From Sphingomonas sp. GC_Shp_5 (GTDB lineage Bacteria; Pseudomonadota; Alphaproteobacteria; Sphingomonadales; Sphingomonadaceae), in assembly GCF_026540855.1 (NCBI RefSeq), contig NZ_JALNUP010000029.1, forward strand, positions 1-39,057: 39,057 nucleotides of DNA, written 5' to 3'. Below the pieces are notes generated by a model. The model was not told where the DNA came from and did not search any database. It saw only the letters and a program-made list of their open reading frames with translations. Shown here piece after piece: positions 24,353 to 32,260 of the stretch. Made by a program: the position numbers and the translations under genes. Within the stretch, counting starts at the first letter, position 1. Every line of letters begins with the position of its first letter.

Positions 24353-26260
24353 ATGGCCGCGCTGCCGGCAGCGCGCGACGAAGACAGCCATGGCCACGGC
24401 CATAGCGAGGGCATGCTCAAGCTCGCCGTGGGCGCGATCGGCATCGTCTTCGGCGATATCGGCACCAGTCCGCTCTACGCCTTTCGCGAGACCTTCGCCG
24501 GCCACCACAAGCTGACGCTCGATCCCGCGCACATCATGGGCGTGATTAGCCTGATGTTCTGGTCGATGATGATCGTGGTGACGATCAAATATGTCGTGAT
24601 CATCATGCGGGCCGACAACAAGGGCGAAGGCGGCAGCCTCGCGCTGCTCGCGCTTGTCTCGGGTCGCACCAAGAGCAAGCGCTGGTCCGCCGGCATTATC
24701 CTGCTCGGCGTGTTTGCGACGTCGCTATTCTACGGCGACAGCATGATCACTCCCGCGGTGACGGTGCTCGGCGCCGTCGAGGGCCTGGCGATCGCCGCGC
24801 CCGCCTTTACCAACCTCGTGCTGCCGATCGTGATTGCGATCCTGATCGCGCTGTTCTGGGTGCAGAAGAGCGGCACCGCGCGGATCGGGCTGGTGTTCGG
24901 GCCGATCATGCTGGTGTATTTCACCGTGATCGCCGTGCTCGGCCTGCTCAGCGTCGCCAAGACGCCCGGCGTGCTGTGGGCGCTGTCGCCGCATTATGCG
25001 GTGGAGTTCTTCCTGATCGACCCGGTCCGCGCCTTCCTGGCGTTGGGATCGGTGGTGCTCGCCGTCACCGGCGCCGAGGCACTCTATGCCGACATGGGGC
25101 ATTTCGGGCGCAGGCCGATCGGCCTGTCATGGCTGGTGTTCGTGCTGCCGGCGCTGATGTGCAACTATATGGGGCAGGGGGCGCTGCTGTTCCGCGAGGG
25201 CAGCGCGGCGTTGCGGAGTCCATTCTACATGCTGGCGCCGGACAATCTGCAGCTGCCGCTGGTGCTGCTGGCGACGATGGCGGCGATCATCGCCAGCCAG
25301 GCGGTGATCTCGGGCGCCTTCTCGGTGACGCAGCAGGCGATCCAGCTCGGCTTCATGCCGCGGCTGCGCATCGAGCATACCAGCGCCGCGACCGCAGGGC
25401 AGATCTACATCCCGCTGGTCAATTGGGCGCTGATGACGATGGTCATCCTGCTGGTGCTGTTCTTCCGCACCTCGTCCAACCTCACCTCGGCCTATGGCAT
25501 CGCCGTCACCGGTGCGATGTTCATCGATTCGTGCCTGCTCGGCGTGGCGTTGACCCGGCTGTGGAACTGGCCGCGCTATGCCGCTTATCCGCTGCTCGCG
25601 GTGTTCTTCCTGGTCGATGGCGCCTATTTCACCGCCAATCTCACCAAGGTGCCCGACGGCGGCTGGTTCCCGCTGCTGGTCGGGCTGATCATCTTCACCT
25701 TCCTCACTACCTGGTCGAAGGGGCGCAAGCTGATGATGGAGCGGCTCCACGAGGCGGCGATGCCGATCAAGGTATTCATCACCTCGGCCGCGAGCTCCGC
25801 CAGCCGGGTGCCGGGTACCGCGGTGTTCATGACGTCGGCGTCGGACGGCGTGCCGCACGCGCTGCTGCACAACCTCAAGCACAACAAGGTGCTCCACGAG
25901 CGGGTGATCCTGCTCACCGTCAAGATCGTCGGCCAGCCTTACTGGCCCGAGGCGGAACGTGCCGATCGCCAGCCGATGGGCGAGGGCTTCTACCGCCTGG
26001 TGCTGCGCTACGGCTTTATGGAGGAAGTGGACGTTCCCGCCGCGCTCCATCGCGTCCATGAGTGTGGCAGCGACTTCAAGATGATGGACACCAGCTTCTT
26101 CCTGTCGCGGCAAACGCTGTTGCCGTCGGAACGGCCCGGCATGATGATCTGGCGCGAGAAGCTGTTCGCGTGGATGCTGCGCAACGCCGAAAGCGCGATG
26201 GAGTTCTTCCGGCTTCCCACCAACCGCGTGGTCGAGCTCGGCAGCCAGGTGGAGATTTGA
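24353..26260 (+). CDS. kup: Low-affinity potassium transporter Kup
   Basis: A 635-residue potassium/proton symporter. It carries the KUP signature [20 protein letters not shown] near residues 28-47, then about twelve membrane helices and a cytoplasmic C-terminal domain (from about 500), with [20 protein letters not shown] and [15 protein letters not shown]. The N-terminus is His-rich ([10 protein letters not shown]). ATG 24353 and GTG 24338 are both possible starts; the open frame to 24260 has no support. Its stop overlaps a TTG start of the next gene. Confidence 0.95.
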   Translation: MAALPAARDEDSHGHGHSEGMLKLAVGAIGIVFGDIGTSPLYAFRETFAGHHKLTLDPAHIMGVISLMFWSMMIVVTIKYVVIIMRADNKGEGGSLALLALVSGRTKSKRWSAGIILLGVFATSLFYGDSMITPAVTVLGAVEGLAIAAPAFTNLVLPIVIAILIALFWVQKSGTARIGLVFGPIMLVYFTVIAVLGLLSVAKTPGVLWALSPHYAVEFFLIDPVRAFLALGSVVLAVTGAEALYADMGHFGRRPIGLSWLVFVLPALMCNYMGQGALLFREGSAALRSPFYMLAPDNLQLPLVLLATMAAIIASQAVISGAFSVTQQAIQLGFMPRLRIEHTSAATAGQIYIPLVNWALMTMVILLVLFFRTSSNLTSAYGIAVTGAMFIDSCLLGVALTRLWNWPRYAAYPLLAVFFLVDGAYFTANLTKVPDGGWFPLLVGLIIFTFLTTWSKGRKLMMERLHEAAMPIKVFITSAASSASRVPGTAVFMTSASDGVPHALLHNLKHNKVLHERVILLTVKIVGQPYWPEAERADRQPMGEGFYRLVLRYGFMEEVDVPAALHRVHECGSDFKMMDTSFFLSRQTLLPSERPGMMIWREKLFAWMLRNAESAMEFFRLPTNRVVELGSQVEI

Positions 26261-26784
26261 CTCCCGCGCGCGCTGGCAGCGGCGCGGCACCGATCATCGT
26301 CACCGCGCTGCTCGGGCGGCGTGACCAGGGCTGGTTCGATGCGCAGCGGGCGGAATTCTTCCCGCCCGAGCGCAACCAGCTCGCGGCGCACCTGACGATG
26401 TTCCACCATCTGCCGCCGTCGAGCGAGGCCGAGCTCAAGCACCGGCTGGTCGAGGAGACACGTGGGGTACGGGCGCCGCCAGCGCGGGTCGGCGGGCTGA
26501 TGTCGCTCGGCCGCGGAGTCGCCTATCGGATCGAGGCGCCGGGGCTGGTCGCCATCCGCCAAGCGCTCGTCGAAGCCTTTACGGGGCTGCTGACGCCGCA
26601 GGATGCGGCGGGGTGGCGCCCGCACATCACCATCCAGAACAAGGTCCAGCCCGCCATCGCCAAGGTGCTGATGGCGACGCTGTCGCGCGATTTCGCCCCG
26701 CGCGACATCGAGATCGCGGGTCTTGCCACCTGGTGGTACCGCGGCGGGCCGTGGGAGCCGCTGTCTCGTCACATGTTCGCTTGA
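26257..26784 (+). CDS. 2'-5' RNA ligase/2H phosphoesterase family protein
   Basis: A soluble protein of about 175 residues with the two HxT motifs of the 2H phosphoesterase fold: HLTMFHHLP and HITIQNKV, about 77 residues apart. Members act on 2'-5' or cyclic phosphodiester RNA ends or small nucleotides; the substrate here is unknown. No ATG or GTG lies near the conserved start. The best candidate is TTG 26257, which overlaps the kup stop as TTGA and follows AGGTGGAG, so translation is probably coupled to kup. The frame upstream to 26062 is kup antisense-frame noise. The last codons overlap the -35 box of tRNA-Met. Confidence 0.85.
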   Translation: MTPARAGSGAAPIIVTALLGRRDQGWFDAQRAEFFPPERNQLAAHLTMFHHLPPSSEAELKHRLVEETRGVRAPPARVGGLMSLGRGVAYRIEAPGLVAIRQALVEAFTGLLTPQDAAGWRPHITIQNKVQPAIAKVLMATLSRDFAPRDIEIAGLATWWYRGGPWEPLSRHMFA

Positions 26785-26809
26785 CGATGCCGTCGTTCCG
26801 CTCTTATAG
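26781..26809 (+). promoter_or_regulatory. Promoter of tRNA-Met
   Basis: TTGACG (26781-26786), a 17-base spacer and TTATAG (26804-26809) give a near-ideal sigma-70-type promoter. Transcription would begin near 26816, about 14 bases before the tRNA. The -35 hexamer overlaps the stop codon of the upstream 2H gene (26782-26784). Confidence 0.75.
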
Positions 26810-26829
26810 GCGCCGCTCCCAATCGGTAG

Positions 26830-26906
26830 GGCGGAGTAGCTCAGCTGGTTAGAGCACGGGAATCATAATCCTGGGGTCGGGGGTTCAAGTCCCTCCTCCG
26901 CTACCA
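26830..26906 (+). tRNA. tRNA-Met (anticodon CAT), probably elongator
   Basis: A 77-nt cloverleaf. Acceptor GGCGGAG pairs with CTCCGCT (G1-U72), the anticodon stem CGGGA pairs with TCCTG around ATCATAA (CAT at 26864-26866), the T arm is CGGGGGTTCAAGTCCCTC-like, the discriminator is A, and CCA is encoded. The base pair at 1-72 and the absence of three G-C pairs closing the anticodon stem argue against the initiator. A tRNA-Ile(CAT) needing lysidine is possible but less likely. Confidence 0.9.
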
Positions 26907-26996
26907 TTGGGCTACCTTACCAGCGCGAACGCTTCGTCAATCTTTGCCGGCCAAGATGCCGGCATCAGCCTCCGTGAGGCGTGGCAGAAGACGGGC

Positions 26997-27293
26997 ATGG
27001 CGTACCACTTTCCCAACGAACGGCGCAGGATCGAGCGCCGCCAGCATCCGAGCCCAGCTTATGCCGGCCCGGAGCGGCGGCTTGCCGAACGCCGCAACAC
27101 CGAGGTGAAGCTGGTTCGCGACAAGCAGCCGATCAACCGCACATTGCTATGGGCGGCGGTGCTCACCGTTCTGGTGGTGGTCGATGCGAGCTGCCTCGAT
27201 GGCTATTATCGGCACCAGTTCCTCAGCTGGTTCGACGGCTTGTTCGACGGCATTCGCTATTGGTCTGCGCATCTGTGGGGCTGGGAGCGCTAG
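26997..27293 (+). CDS. Small basic single-helix membrane protein, unknown function
   Basis: A protein of about 98 residues from ATG 26997. The N-terminal half is very basic (NERRRIERRQHP, GPERRLAERRN), then one membrane helix (LLWAAVLTVLVVVDASCL) and a Trp/Tyr/Phe-rich C-terminus (FDGIRYWSAHLWGWER). By charge, the basic end would be cytoplasmic. The RRxERR pattern recalls the arginine patches at the start of PilZ domains, but there is no PilZ fold here. The ribosome-binding site is weak, and a longer TTG-started frame (26907) abuts the tRNA. Its TAG stop shares CTAG with the convergent fdhD stop. I do not recognise the family. Confidence 0.6.
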   Translation: MAYHFPNERRRIERRQHPSPAYAGPERRLAERRNTEVKLVRDKQPINRTLLWAAVLTVLVVVDASCLDGYYRHQFLSWFDGLFDGIRYWSAHLWGWER

Positions 27294-28087
27294 GCGAACG
27301 CCGCGAAGGGATCATTGAGCACCAGGATCGAATCGCCGCGGGCAAGCGCGGTGAGCGTGAGGCCGTGCTCGCGGGCATGATCGATCGCCATGCTGGTGGG
27401 GGCCGAGATGCCGACCAGCATCGGCGTCGCCGCGACCAACGCCTTGTCGACCATCTCGAAGCTGATCCGCGACGTGACGAGGATGAAGCCGCGGCGGCCG
27501 GCATCACCGCGCTGCGCGAGCGTGCCCACCAGCTTGTCGAGCGCATTGTGGCGGCCTACGTCCTCGCAGGCGGCGAGAATCGCGCCCGCGTCATCGCAGG
27601 CCGCGGCGGCATGGACCGCGCCGGTGAGCGCGTTGAGCGGCTGGTGGGCGCGCAGGCCGCCGAGCGCCGCGAACAGCGCAGATGGCTTGGCGAGCGGCGC
27701 GGCAGGGACGGTGGTGACCGGGCGGCGCAGCTGCTCGAGCCCCGAGATGCCGCACAGGCCGCAGCTGGAGTCGCTGGTGCGGTGGCGGACACGATCATGG
27801 ATGCGGCCGGCGCAGCGCGGCGCGAGGATGACGCGGACGATCCAGCCGGCCTCGGCCTCGAACGGCTCGACCGCGACGACGTCGGCGGCGCTATCCGCCA
27901 GCCGCTCGGTGAGCATGAAGCCGACCGCGAACGCCTCGAGATCGACGGGCGTCATCATCATCACCGCATAGCCGAGGCCATCGACCTCGATCGCTACCGG
28001 CGCCTCGACCGCGACCTCGCGGCTGCCGGGGGTGGCGCTGCCATCGGGGCGAAGGACGAGGGTCGGTTCGTGGCGGGTAGGCGTCAT
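27290..28087 (-). CDS. fdhD: Formate dehydrogenase sulfurtransferase FdhD
   Basis: A 265-residue protein that passes sulfur from a cysteine desulfurase to the molybdenum cofactor of formate-dehydrogenase-type enzymes. The persulfide loop C109-x2-C112 lies in DSSCGLCGISGLEQL. Other family blocks are EDVGRHNALDKLVGTL and SRISFEMVDKALVA, then GISAPTSMAIDHARE and LNDPFAAF. The start is ATG 28087, overlapping the mobA stop as ATGA; the open frame further upstream is mobA sequence. Likely client: the FdhF/YdeP-type oxidoreductase upstream in the same operon. Confidence 0.95.
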   Translation of the reverse strand: MTPTRHEPTLVLRPDGSATPGSREVAVEAPVAIEVDGLGYAVMMMTPVDLEAFAVGFMLTERLADSAADVVAVEPFEAEAGWIVRVILAPRCAGRIHDRVRHRTSDSSCGLCGISGLEQLRRPVTTVPAAPLAKPSALFAALGGLRAHQPLNALTGAVHAAAACDDAGAILAACEDVGRHNALDKLVGTLAQRGDAGRRGFILVTSRISFEMVDKALVAATPMLVGISAPTSMAIDHAREHGLTLTALARGDSILVLNDPFAAFA

Positions 28088-28587
28088 AGCGCCGTGAGGT
28101 CGGCCGGGGTGTTGATGTTGGCAAGGGGAACGGGCGAATCGATCGGGACGGCGCCGATCATTCGTGCCCAGCGCCGCACCGAGCGGTCCTCGCCGCGGTC
28201 GAGATGGGCGAGGAGCTGGGCGCCGACTGCCGCGGGCCAGTGACCGATCACGGGGGCGTCCGCGCAATAGGCGGGCGCGCGGCGGAGCAGCGCTTCGATC
28301 AGCCCGGGAGGCACGCTCGGCATGTCGCAGGGCAGGGTGAGGACGCTGGCGAAGCCGTGGTCGGCCGCATGATCGAGCGCGGCGGCGATGCCGCCGAGCG
28401 GGCCGAGGCCGGGCGCGGGGAGATCGGGGACGCCCTCGGCGCGGCCGATCACGATCACGGCATCGGCGCTAACTTCACCAACTTCGCGCATATGCGCCAA
28501 CAACGGCCGGCCCCTAAATAGGGCAGTAGCCTTGTCTGACCCGAAGCGGCTGGAGCGTCCGCCGGCAAGGATGGCCGCGAGGATCAG
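28084..28587 (-). CDS. mobA: Molybdenum cofactor guanylyltransferase MobA
   Basis: About 167 residues. It adds GMP to molybdopterin to make the guanine dinucleotide cofactor. The nucleotide-binding loop ILAGGRSSRFGSDKA, the GPLGGIAAAL segment, LTLPCDMPSVPP (metal-binding Asp) and NINTPADL near the end are clear. The start is uncertain: no ATG, GTG or TTG lies just before the loop. A CTG at 28587 overlaps the stop of the upstream oxidoreductase as CTGA and follows GGAG at 8 bases; the only other in-frame start is GTG 28677, which would add 30 non-family residues encoded in the overlap. I favour coupled CTG initiation but cannot prove it. Confidence 0.88.
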   Translation of the reverse strand: MILAAILAGGRSSRFGSDKATALFRGRPLLAHMREVGEVSADAVIVIGRAEGVPDLPAPGLGPLGGIAAALDHAADHGFASVLTLPCDMPSVPPGLIEALLRRAPAYCADAPVIGHWPAAVGAQLLAHLDRGEDRSVRRWARMIGAVPIDSPVPLANINTPADLTAL

Positions 28588-30866
28588 GACGCTTTCTCCA
28601 CCCGGACCGGCACGGATTTTGCCGCCGGAACATGGCTTTCCGTGGCATGGTGACCAACCGGTATGAGGATGTTGCACTCGGGATAATAAGCGCCGATGCA
28701 GCCTGCGGGGATGTCGTAGGGCACCACCAGCAGCCCGGACACGCGCCGGTCGCCATTGTCGCCGGCGTCGCCGACCAGATCGACCTTGTCATGCCCGGCA
28801 AGGCCCATGCGAGCCATGTCGGCGCGGTTCATCAGCACCACGTCGCGGGTGCCGTTGATGCCGCGGAAGCGATCCGAATAGCCGTAGATGGTGGTGTTGA
28901 ACTGGTCGTTGGAGCGCAGCGTCATCAGCCGGAAGCGGCCGGCGGATTCGGCAAAGCCGGTGGCGTTGAGCGCCTTGGGGATGTTGATCTCGGCCTTGCC
29001 GCTCTCAGTGAGCCACTGGCGATGTGCGGCTTCAACGCCCTTCCAGAAGCCGCCGGGAGTCCACATCCGCTCGTTGAAGCGGGAGAATTTGTCCGGATAG
29101 GTGACCTCGATCGCGTCGCGGATCGCGCCATAATCGGCGACCCAGGCGTCCCAGTCGAGCTTGGGATTGGGCGCGAGCGTCGCCTTGGCGATACCCGCCA
29201 GGATCGCCGGTTCGGACAGGAGCGTCTCTGCCGCCGGAGTCGCGCGGCCGCGCGAGCCGTAGATGCGGCTGAACGAATCCTCCATCGTCACCGCCTGGGC
29301 GCCGGCGGCCTGCTCGTCGGTCTCGATCCGGCCGAGGCAGGGCAGCAGATAGCAGGTCTTGCCGGGCAGCAGATGGGTGCGGTTGAGCTTGGTGGCGATG
29401 GTGACGGTGAGATCGAGATCGCGCCAGCCGGGCTCGATCTCGGCTGTATCGGGCACCGCGCGCGCGAGGTTGCCGCCGAGGCCGATATACGCCTGTGCCT
29501 CGCGCTTGACGATCGCCTCGCATGCCGCGACCGTGTCCCAGCCCTTGTCGCGCGGCGGCTCGAAGCCGAACTGCTCGGCGATCCGGTCGAGCGGCACCAG
29601 CTCGGGCTTTTCGGTGATGCCGACGGTGCGCTGGCCCTGGACGTTGGAATGGCCGCGCACCGGGCCCAGGCCGGCACCCGGCTTGCCGATGTTGCCGCGC
29701 AGCAGCATCATGTTGACGACCATGTGGACGTTGTCGATGCCGCCGACATGCTGGGTGAGGCCCATGCCATAGACGGCGATCACCCGCTGCGAACGGGCAT
29801 AGACCGCGCCCGCGGCCTCGAGGTCAGCGCGGGCGAGGCCGCTCTCGCGCTCGATCTCGGTCCAGCTGGTCGCGCGCGCCTTGGCCGCGAAGGCGTCAAA
29901 GCCCTTGGTGTGCTCGGCCAGGAAGGCATGATCGAGCACTGCCGGGGCGTTGTTTTTACGAGCCTTGTCATCGGCTTCGATGACAAACTTGCAGATGCCC
30001 ATCAAGGCGGCGATGTCGCCGCCGGCCTTTACCTGATGATATTGGCTGGCGATCGGGGTGGACTTGCCGGTCGCCATCTCGAGCGGGTTCTGCGGATCGG
30101 TGAAGCGCTCGAGCCCGCGTTCCTTGAGCGGGTTGAACACGACGATCTCGACGCCGCGCTTGGCGCAGCTGCGCAGCGGGTGGAGAAAACGCGGGCTGTT
30201 CACGCCTGGATTCTGGCCGAAATAGAAGATCGCATCGCATTCGTCGTAGTCGGCGAGATGGATGGTGCCGACCGGCGACCCGATCGCCGACTTGAGCCCG
30301 ACCGAGGTGGTCTCGTGGCACATGTTGGACGAATCCGGCAGGTTCTGGCTGCCGTACATCCGCGCGATCAGCCCCCACATATACGAGGTCTCCAGGCTGG
30401 CACGGCCGGAGGCGTAGAACACCACCTTCTTGGGATCGTAGGTCTTGAGATGGGCGCCGATGTCGGCGAAGGCTTCCTCCCAGCTTACCGCAACATAGCG
30501 GTCGCTGCTCGCATCATATCTGAGCGGATGGGTGAGCCGGCCGGCCTGTTCGAGATCATAGTCCTTCCACGTGCGCAGCTCGGTGACGGTATGTTCGGCG
30601 AAGAAGGCCGGGGTGTTGCGATAGCTGGTCAGCTCCCAGGCAGTGGCCTTGGCGCCATTCTCGCAGAATTCGGCGATGTGCGGGTGCGCGGGTTTGCCCC
30701 AGGCGCAGCTCACGCACATGAAGCCGCCGGGTTTGTTCTGGCGGGTGAGTTCGCGCGCGGTTTCGGGCCCGACCTTTTCGCGGATGCTGATCTCCGCGAC
30801 CGACTTCATCGATCCCCAGCCGCCTGCTGGTCCGGTATATGGCTCGGTATCGATCTTATCGGTCAC
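28584..30866 (-). CDS. FdhF/YdeP-type molybdopterin oxidoreductase
   Basis: A 760-residue enzyme of the formate dehydrogenase alpha-like FdhF/YdeP family. C51-x2-C54 and C68 (CVSCAWGKP, IAEFCENGAKA) replace the usual four-Cys iron-sulfur motif; I see no fourth nearby Cys. C183-H184 in SSNMCHETTSVGL aligns with the SeCys-His of FDH-H, so Cys is the likely molybdenum ligand. Cofactor-binding stretches include YFGQNPGVNSPRFL, YGMGLTQHVGG, LLRGNIGKPGAGLGPVRGHS and the C-terminal MopB-type dinucleotide-binding domain (FRLMTLRSNDQFNTTIYGYS). No Tat signal, so probably cytoplasmic. GTG 30866 follows GAGGAGGG. No partner electron-transfer subunit is present; substrate unknown. mobA and fdhD follow in the operon. 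Confidence 0.9.
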   Translation of the reverse strand: MTDKIDTEPYTGPAGGWGSMKSVAEISIREKVGPETARELTRQNKPGGFMCVSCAWGKPAHPHIAEFCENGAKATAWELTSYRNTPAFFAEHTVTELRTWKDYDLEQAGRLTHPLRYDASSDRYVAVSWEEAFADIGAHLKTYDPKKVVFYASGRASLETSYMWGLIARMYGSQNLPDSSNMCHETTSVGLKSAIGSPVGTIHLADYDECDAIFYFGQNPGVNSPRFLHPLRSCAKRGVEIVVFNPLKERGLERFTDPQNPLEMATGKSTPIASQYHQVKAGGDIAALMGICKFVIEADDKARKNNAPAVLDHAFLAEHTKGFDAFAAKARATSWTEIERESGLARADLEAAGAVYARSQRVIAVYGMGLTQHVGGIDNVHMVVNMMLLRGNIGKPGAGLGPVRGHSNVQGQRTVGITEKPELVPLDRIAEQFGFEPPRDKGWDTVAACEAIVKREAQAYIGLGGNLARAVPDTAEIEPGWRDLDLTVTIATKLNRTHLLPGKTCYLLPCLGRIETDEQAAGAQAVTMEDSFSRIYGSRGRATPAAETLLSEPAILAGIAKATLAPNPKLDWDAWVADYGAIRDAIEVTYPDKFSRFNERMWTPGGFWKGVEAAHRQWLTESGKAEINIPKALNATGFAESAGRFRLMTLRSNDQFNTTIYGYSDRFRGINGTRDVVLMNRADMARMGLAGHDKVDLVGDAGDNGDRRVSGLLVVPYDIPAGCIGAYYPECNILIPVGHHATESHVPAAKSVPVRVEKAS

Positions 30867-31021
30867 GCTTTACCCTCCTCTGCCGGTTGAACGCCGCGGC
30901 CCAGTTTTCGATGCAGCGCCAACAGATTTCCCTGCGGTTCAAATTAGGCTGCGCATCGCCTAGATCAGGGATGATTCTTCCCACGTCCGTTCGTCACCCC
31001 CGTCCACCACAAGGCCGTTCC

Positions 31022-31990
31022 ATGACCACCCACTCGACCCGCATGCTCATCCTCGGCTCCGGCCCGGCCGGGCTTTCTGCCGCCATCTACGGCGCGCGCG
31101 CCGGGATGAACCCGATCGTGGTGCAGGGCATCCAGCCGGGCGGGCAGCTCACCACCACCACCGATGTCGAGAATTACCCGGGCTTTGCCGAGGTGATCCA
31201 GGGGCCGTGGCTGATGGAGCAGATGCAGAAGCAGGCCGAGCATGTCGGCACGCGGATGATGTGGGACACGATCGTTGAGGTCGATCTGTCGCGGCGGCCG
31301 TTCCGGCTGATCGGCGATGGCGGCGACGTCTATGAGGGCGAGGTGCTGGTGATCGCCACCGGTGCGCAGGCCAAGTGGCTGGGGATCGACAGCGAGGAGC
31401 CGATGAAGGGCAAGGGCGTCTCCGCCTGTGCGACCTGCGACGGCTTCTTCTATCGCGGCAAGAAGGTGGCGGTGATCGGCGGCGGCAACACCGCGGTGGA
31501 GGAGGCGCTGTACCTCACCAACCATTCGCCCGACGTGACCCTGATCCACCGCCGCGACAGCCTGCGCGCCGAGCGAATCTTGCAGGAGCGGCTGCACGCC
31601 CATCCGGGGATCACCGTGCTGTGGAACAAGGAAGTGCGCGCATTCGTCGACGGCGGCGGCACCGCAGGGCTGGTCGCGCTGACGCTCGAGGACACGGTGA
31701 CCGGCGAGCATAGCCGGCTGGACGTCGACGGCGGCTTCGTCGCGATCGGCCATCACCCGGCGACCGAGCTGTTCCGCGGCCATCTCGATCTCGACAGCGA
31801 CGGCTATGTCGCGGTGGAGACGGGATCGACGCGGACCAGCGTGCCGGGCGTATTCGCCTGCGGCGATGTCGCCGATAAGGTGTACCGCCAGGCGGTAACC
31901 GCGGCCGGCACCGGCTGCATGGCGGCGCTGGACGCCGAGCGCTTCCTGGCGGCGGCGGAGTTCGCCGAGCTGGCCGAGGCGGCTGAATAA
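31022..31990 (+). CDS. trxB: Thioredoxin reductase (NADPH)
   Basis: A 322-residue flavoprotein that reduces thioredoxin. FAD-binding GSGPAG is at 12-17, the redox-active C136-x2-C139 lies in ACATCDGFFYRG, NADPH-binding GGGNTA is at 153-158, HRRDSLRAERI binds the phosphate, and the C-terminal FAD block is GVFACGDVADKVYRQAVTAA. The start ATG 31022 matches the family; the upstream open frame is intergenic. It is divergent from the oxidoreductase across 155 bp. The C-terminal tail EFAELAEAAE is acidic. This looks like the housekeeping TrxB. Confidence 0.95.
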   Translation: MTTHSTRMLILGSGPAGLSAAIYGARAGMNPIVVQGIQPGGQLTTTTDVENYPGFAEVIQGPWLMEQMQKQAEHVGTRMMWDTIVEVDLSRRPFRLIGDGGDVYEGEVLVIATGAQAKWLGIDSEEPMKGKGVSACATCDGFFYRGKKVAVIGGGNTAVEEALYLTNHSPDVTLIHRRDSLRAERILQERLHAHPGITVLWNKEVRAFVDGGGTAGLVALTLEDTVTGEHSRLDVDGGFVAIGHHPATELFRGHLDLDSDGYVAVETGSTRTSVPGVFACGDVADKVYRQAVTAAGTGCMAALDAERFLAAAEFAELAEAAE

Positions 31991-32008
31991 GCTTCTGGAT
32001 TTGATGAT

Positions 32009-32196
32009 CGCGCGAAGGCGCGATGGCGCGAAGAACGGGTTGCGGGGCGCCTTCGTCACGCCGGTGCAAGTCCGGGGTGACGAGGCATGTGGTGGGCGGC
32101 TAGTTCGAATCGCCGCGAAGCGGTTCGAGCTCGGCTGGTGGATCAGGCAACGACTGATGCTGGCGCCGCATCTTTGCGCCTTCGCGCCTTCGCGCG
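32009..32196. repeat. Inverted repeat pair of the GCGCGAAGGCGCGA type
   Basis: CGCGCGAAGGCGCGATGGCGCGAA (32010-32033) and its near reverse complement at 32173-32196 (TTTGCGCCTTCGCGCC then TTCGCGCG) differ at only a few positions. They enclose about 140 bp that include the hairpin at 32054-32082. Similar GCG/CTTC repeats are scattered in many alphaproteobacterial genomes. The pair could mark the ends of a small non-autonomous element; no target-site duplication is evident. Confidence 0.6.
32054..32082. repeat. Hairpin repeat (CGTCACGCCGG / CCGGGGTGACG)
   Basis: An 11-base stem with one mismatch around the loop TGCAAGT. It is related in layout (CGTCA at one end, TGACG at the other) to the elements at 4361-4388 and 22617-22707, and lies 64 bp after trxB, where it could help terminate that transcript. 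Confidence 0.65.
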
Positions 32197-32235
32197 GACA
32201 TCCTTTTTCTTGATCCGAACGGCTTGCGGCGGGAG

Positions 32236-32255
32236 ATCCCAGCGTTCGCTGGGAT
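32236..32255. repeat. Palindromic repeat (ATCCCAGCG / CGCTGGGAT)
   Basis: A perfect 9-base palindrome with a TT centre, followed by GACG, which places it in the same family as 4361-4388 (TCATCCCAGC..GCTGGGGTGA). It ends six bases before the hydrolase 1 stop and could act as its terminator. Confidence 0.7.
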
Positions 32256-32260
32256 GACGA

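Larger units (their letters stand above)
31991..32260. other. Repeat-rich intergenic region without a gene
   Basis: A 270-bp gap between trxB and the minus-strand hydrolase 1, which converge here. I see no credible coding frame; a 70-codon frame over part of it has no ribosome-binding site or family features. It contains an outer inverted repeat (32009-32033 with 32173-32196), a hairpin inside it (32054-32082), and a second hairpin next to the hydrolase stop (32236-32255). It probably holds bidirectional terminators and repeat-element remnants. Confidence 0.7.

Noticed and set aside
27291..28243. Plus-strand frames opposite fdhD
   Set aside because: Antisense shadows; fdhD on the minus strand has the CGLC loop and all family blocks.
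28632..30890. 752-codon plus-strand frame opposite the oxidoreductase
   Set aside because: It is an exact antisense shadow of a gene with clear family motifs; long antisense frames arise from GC-biased codons. No motifs or ribosome-binding site of its own.
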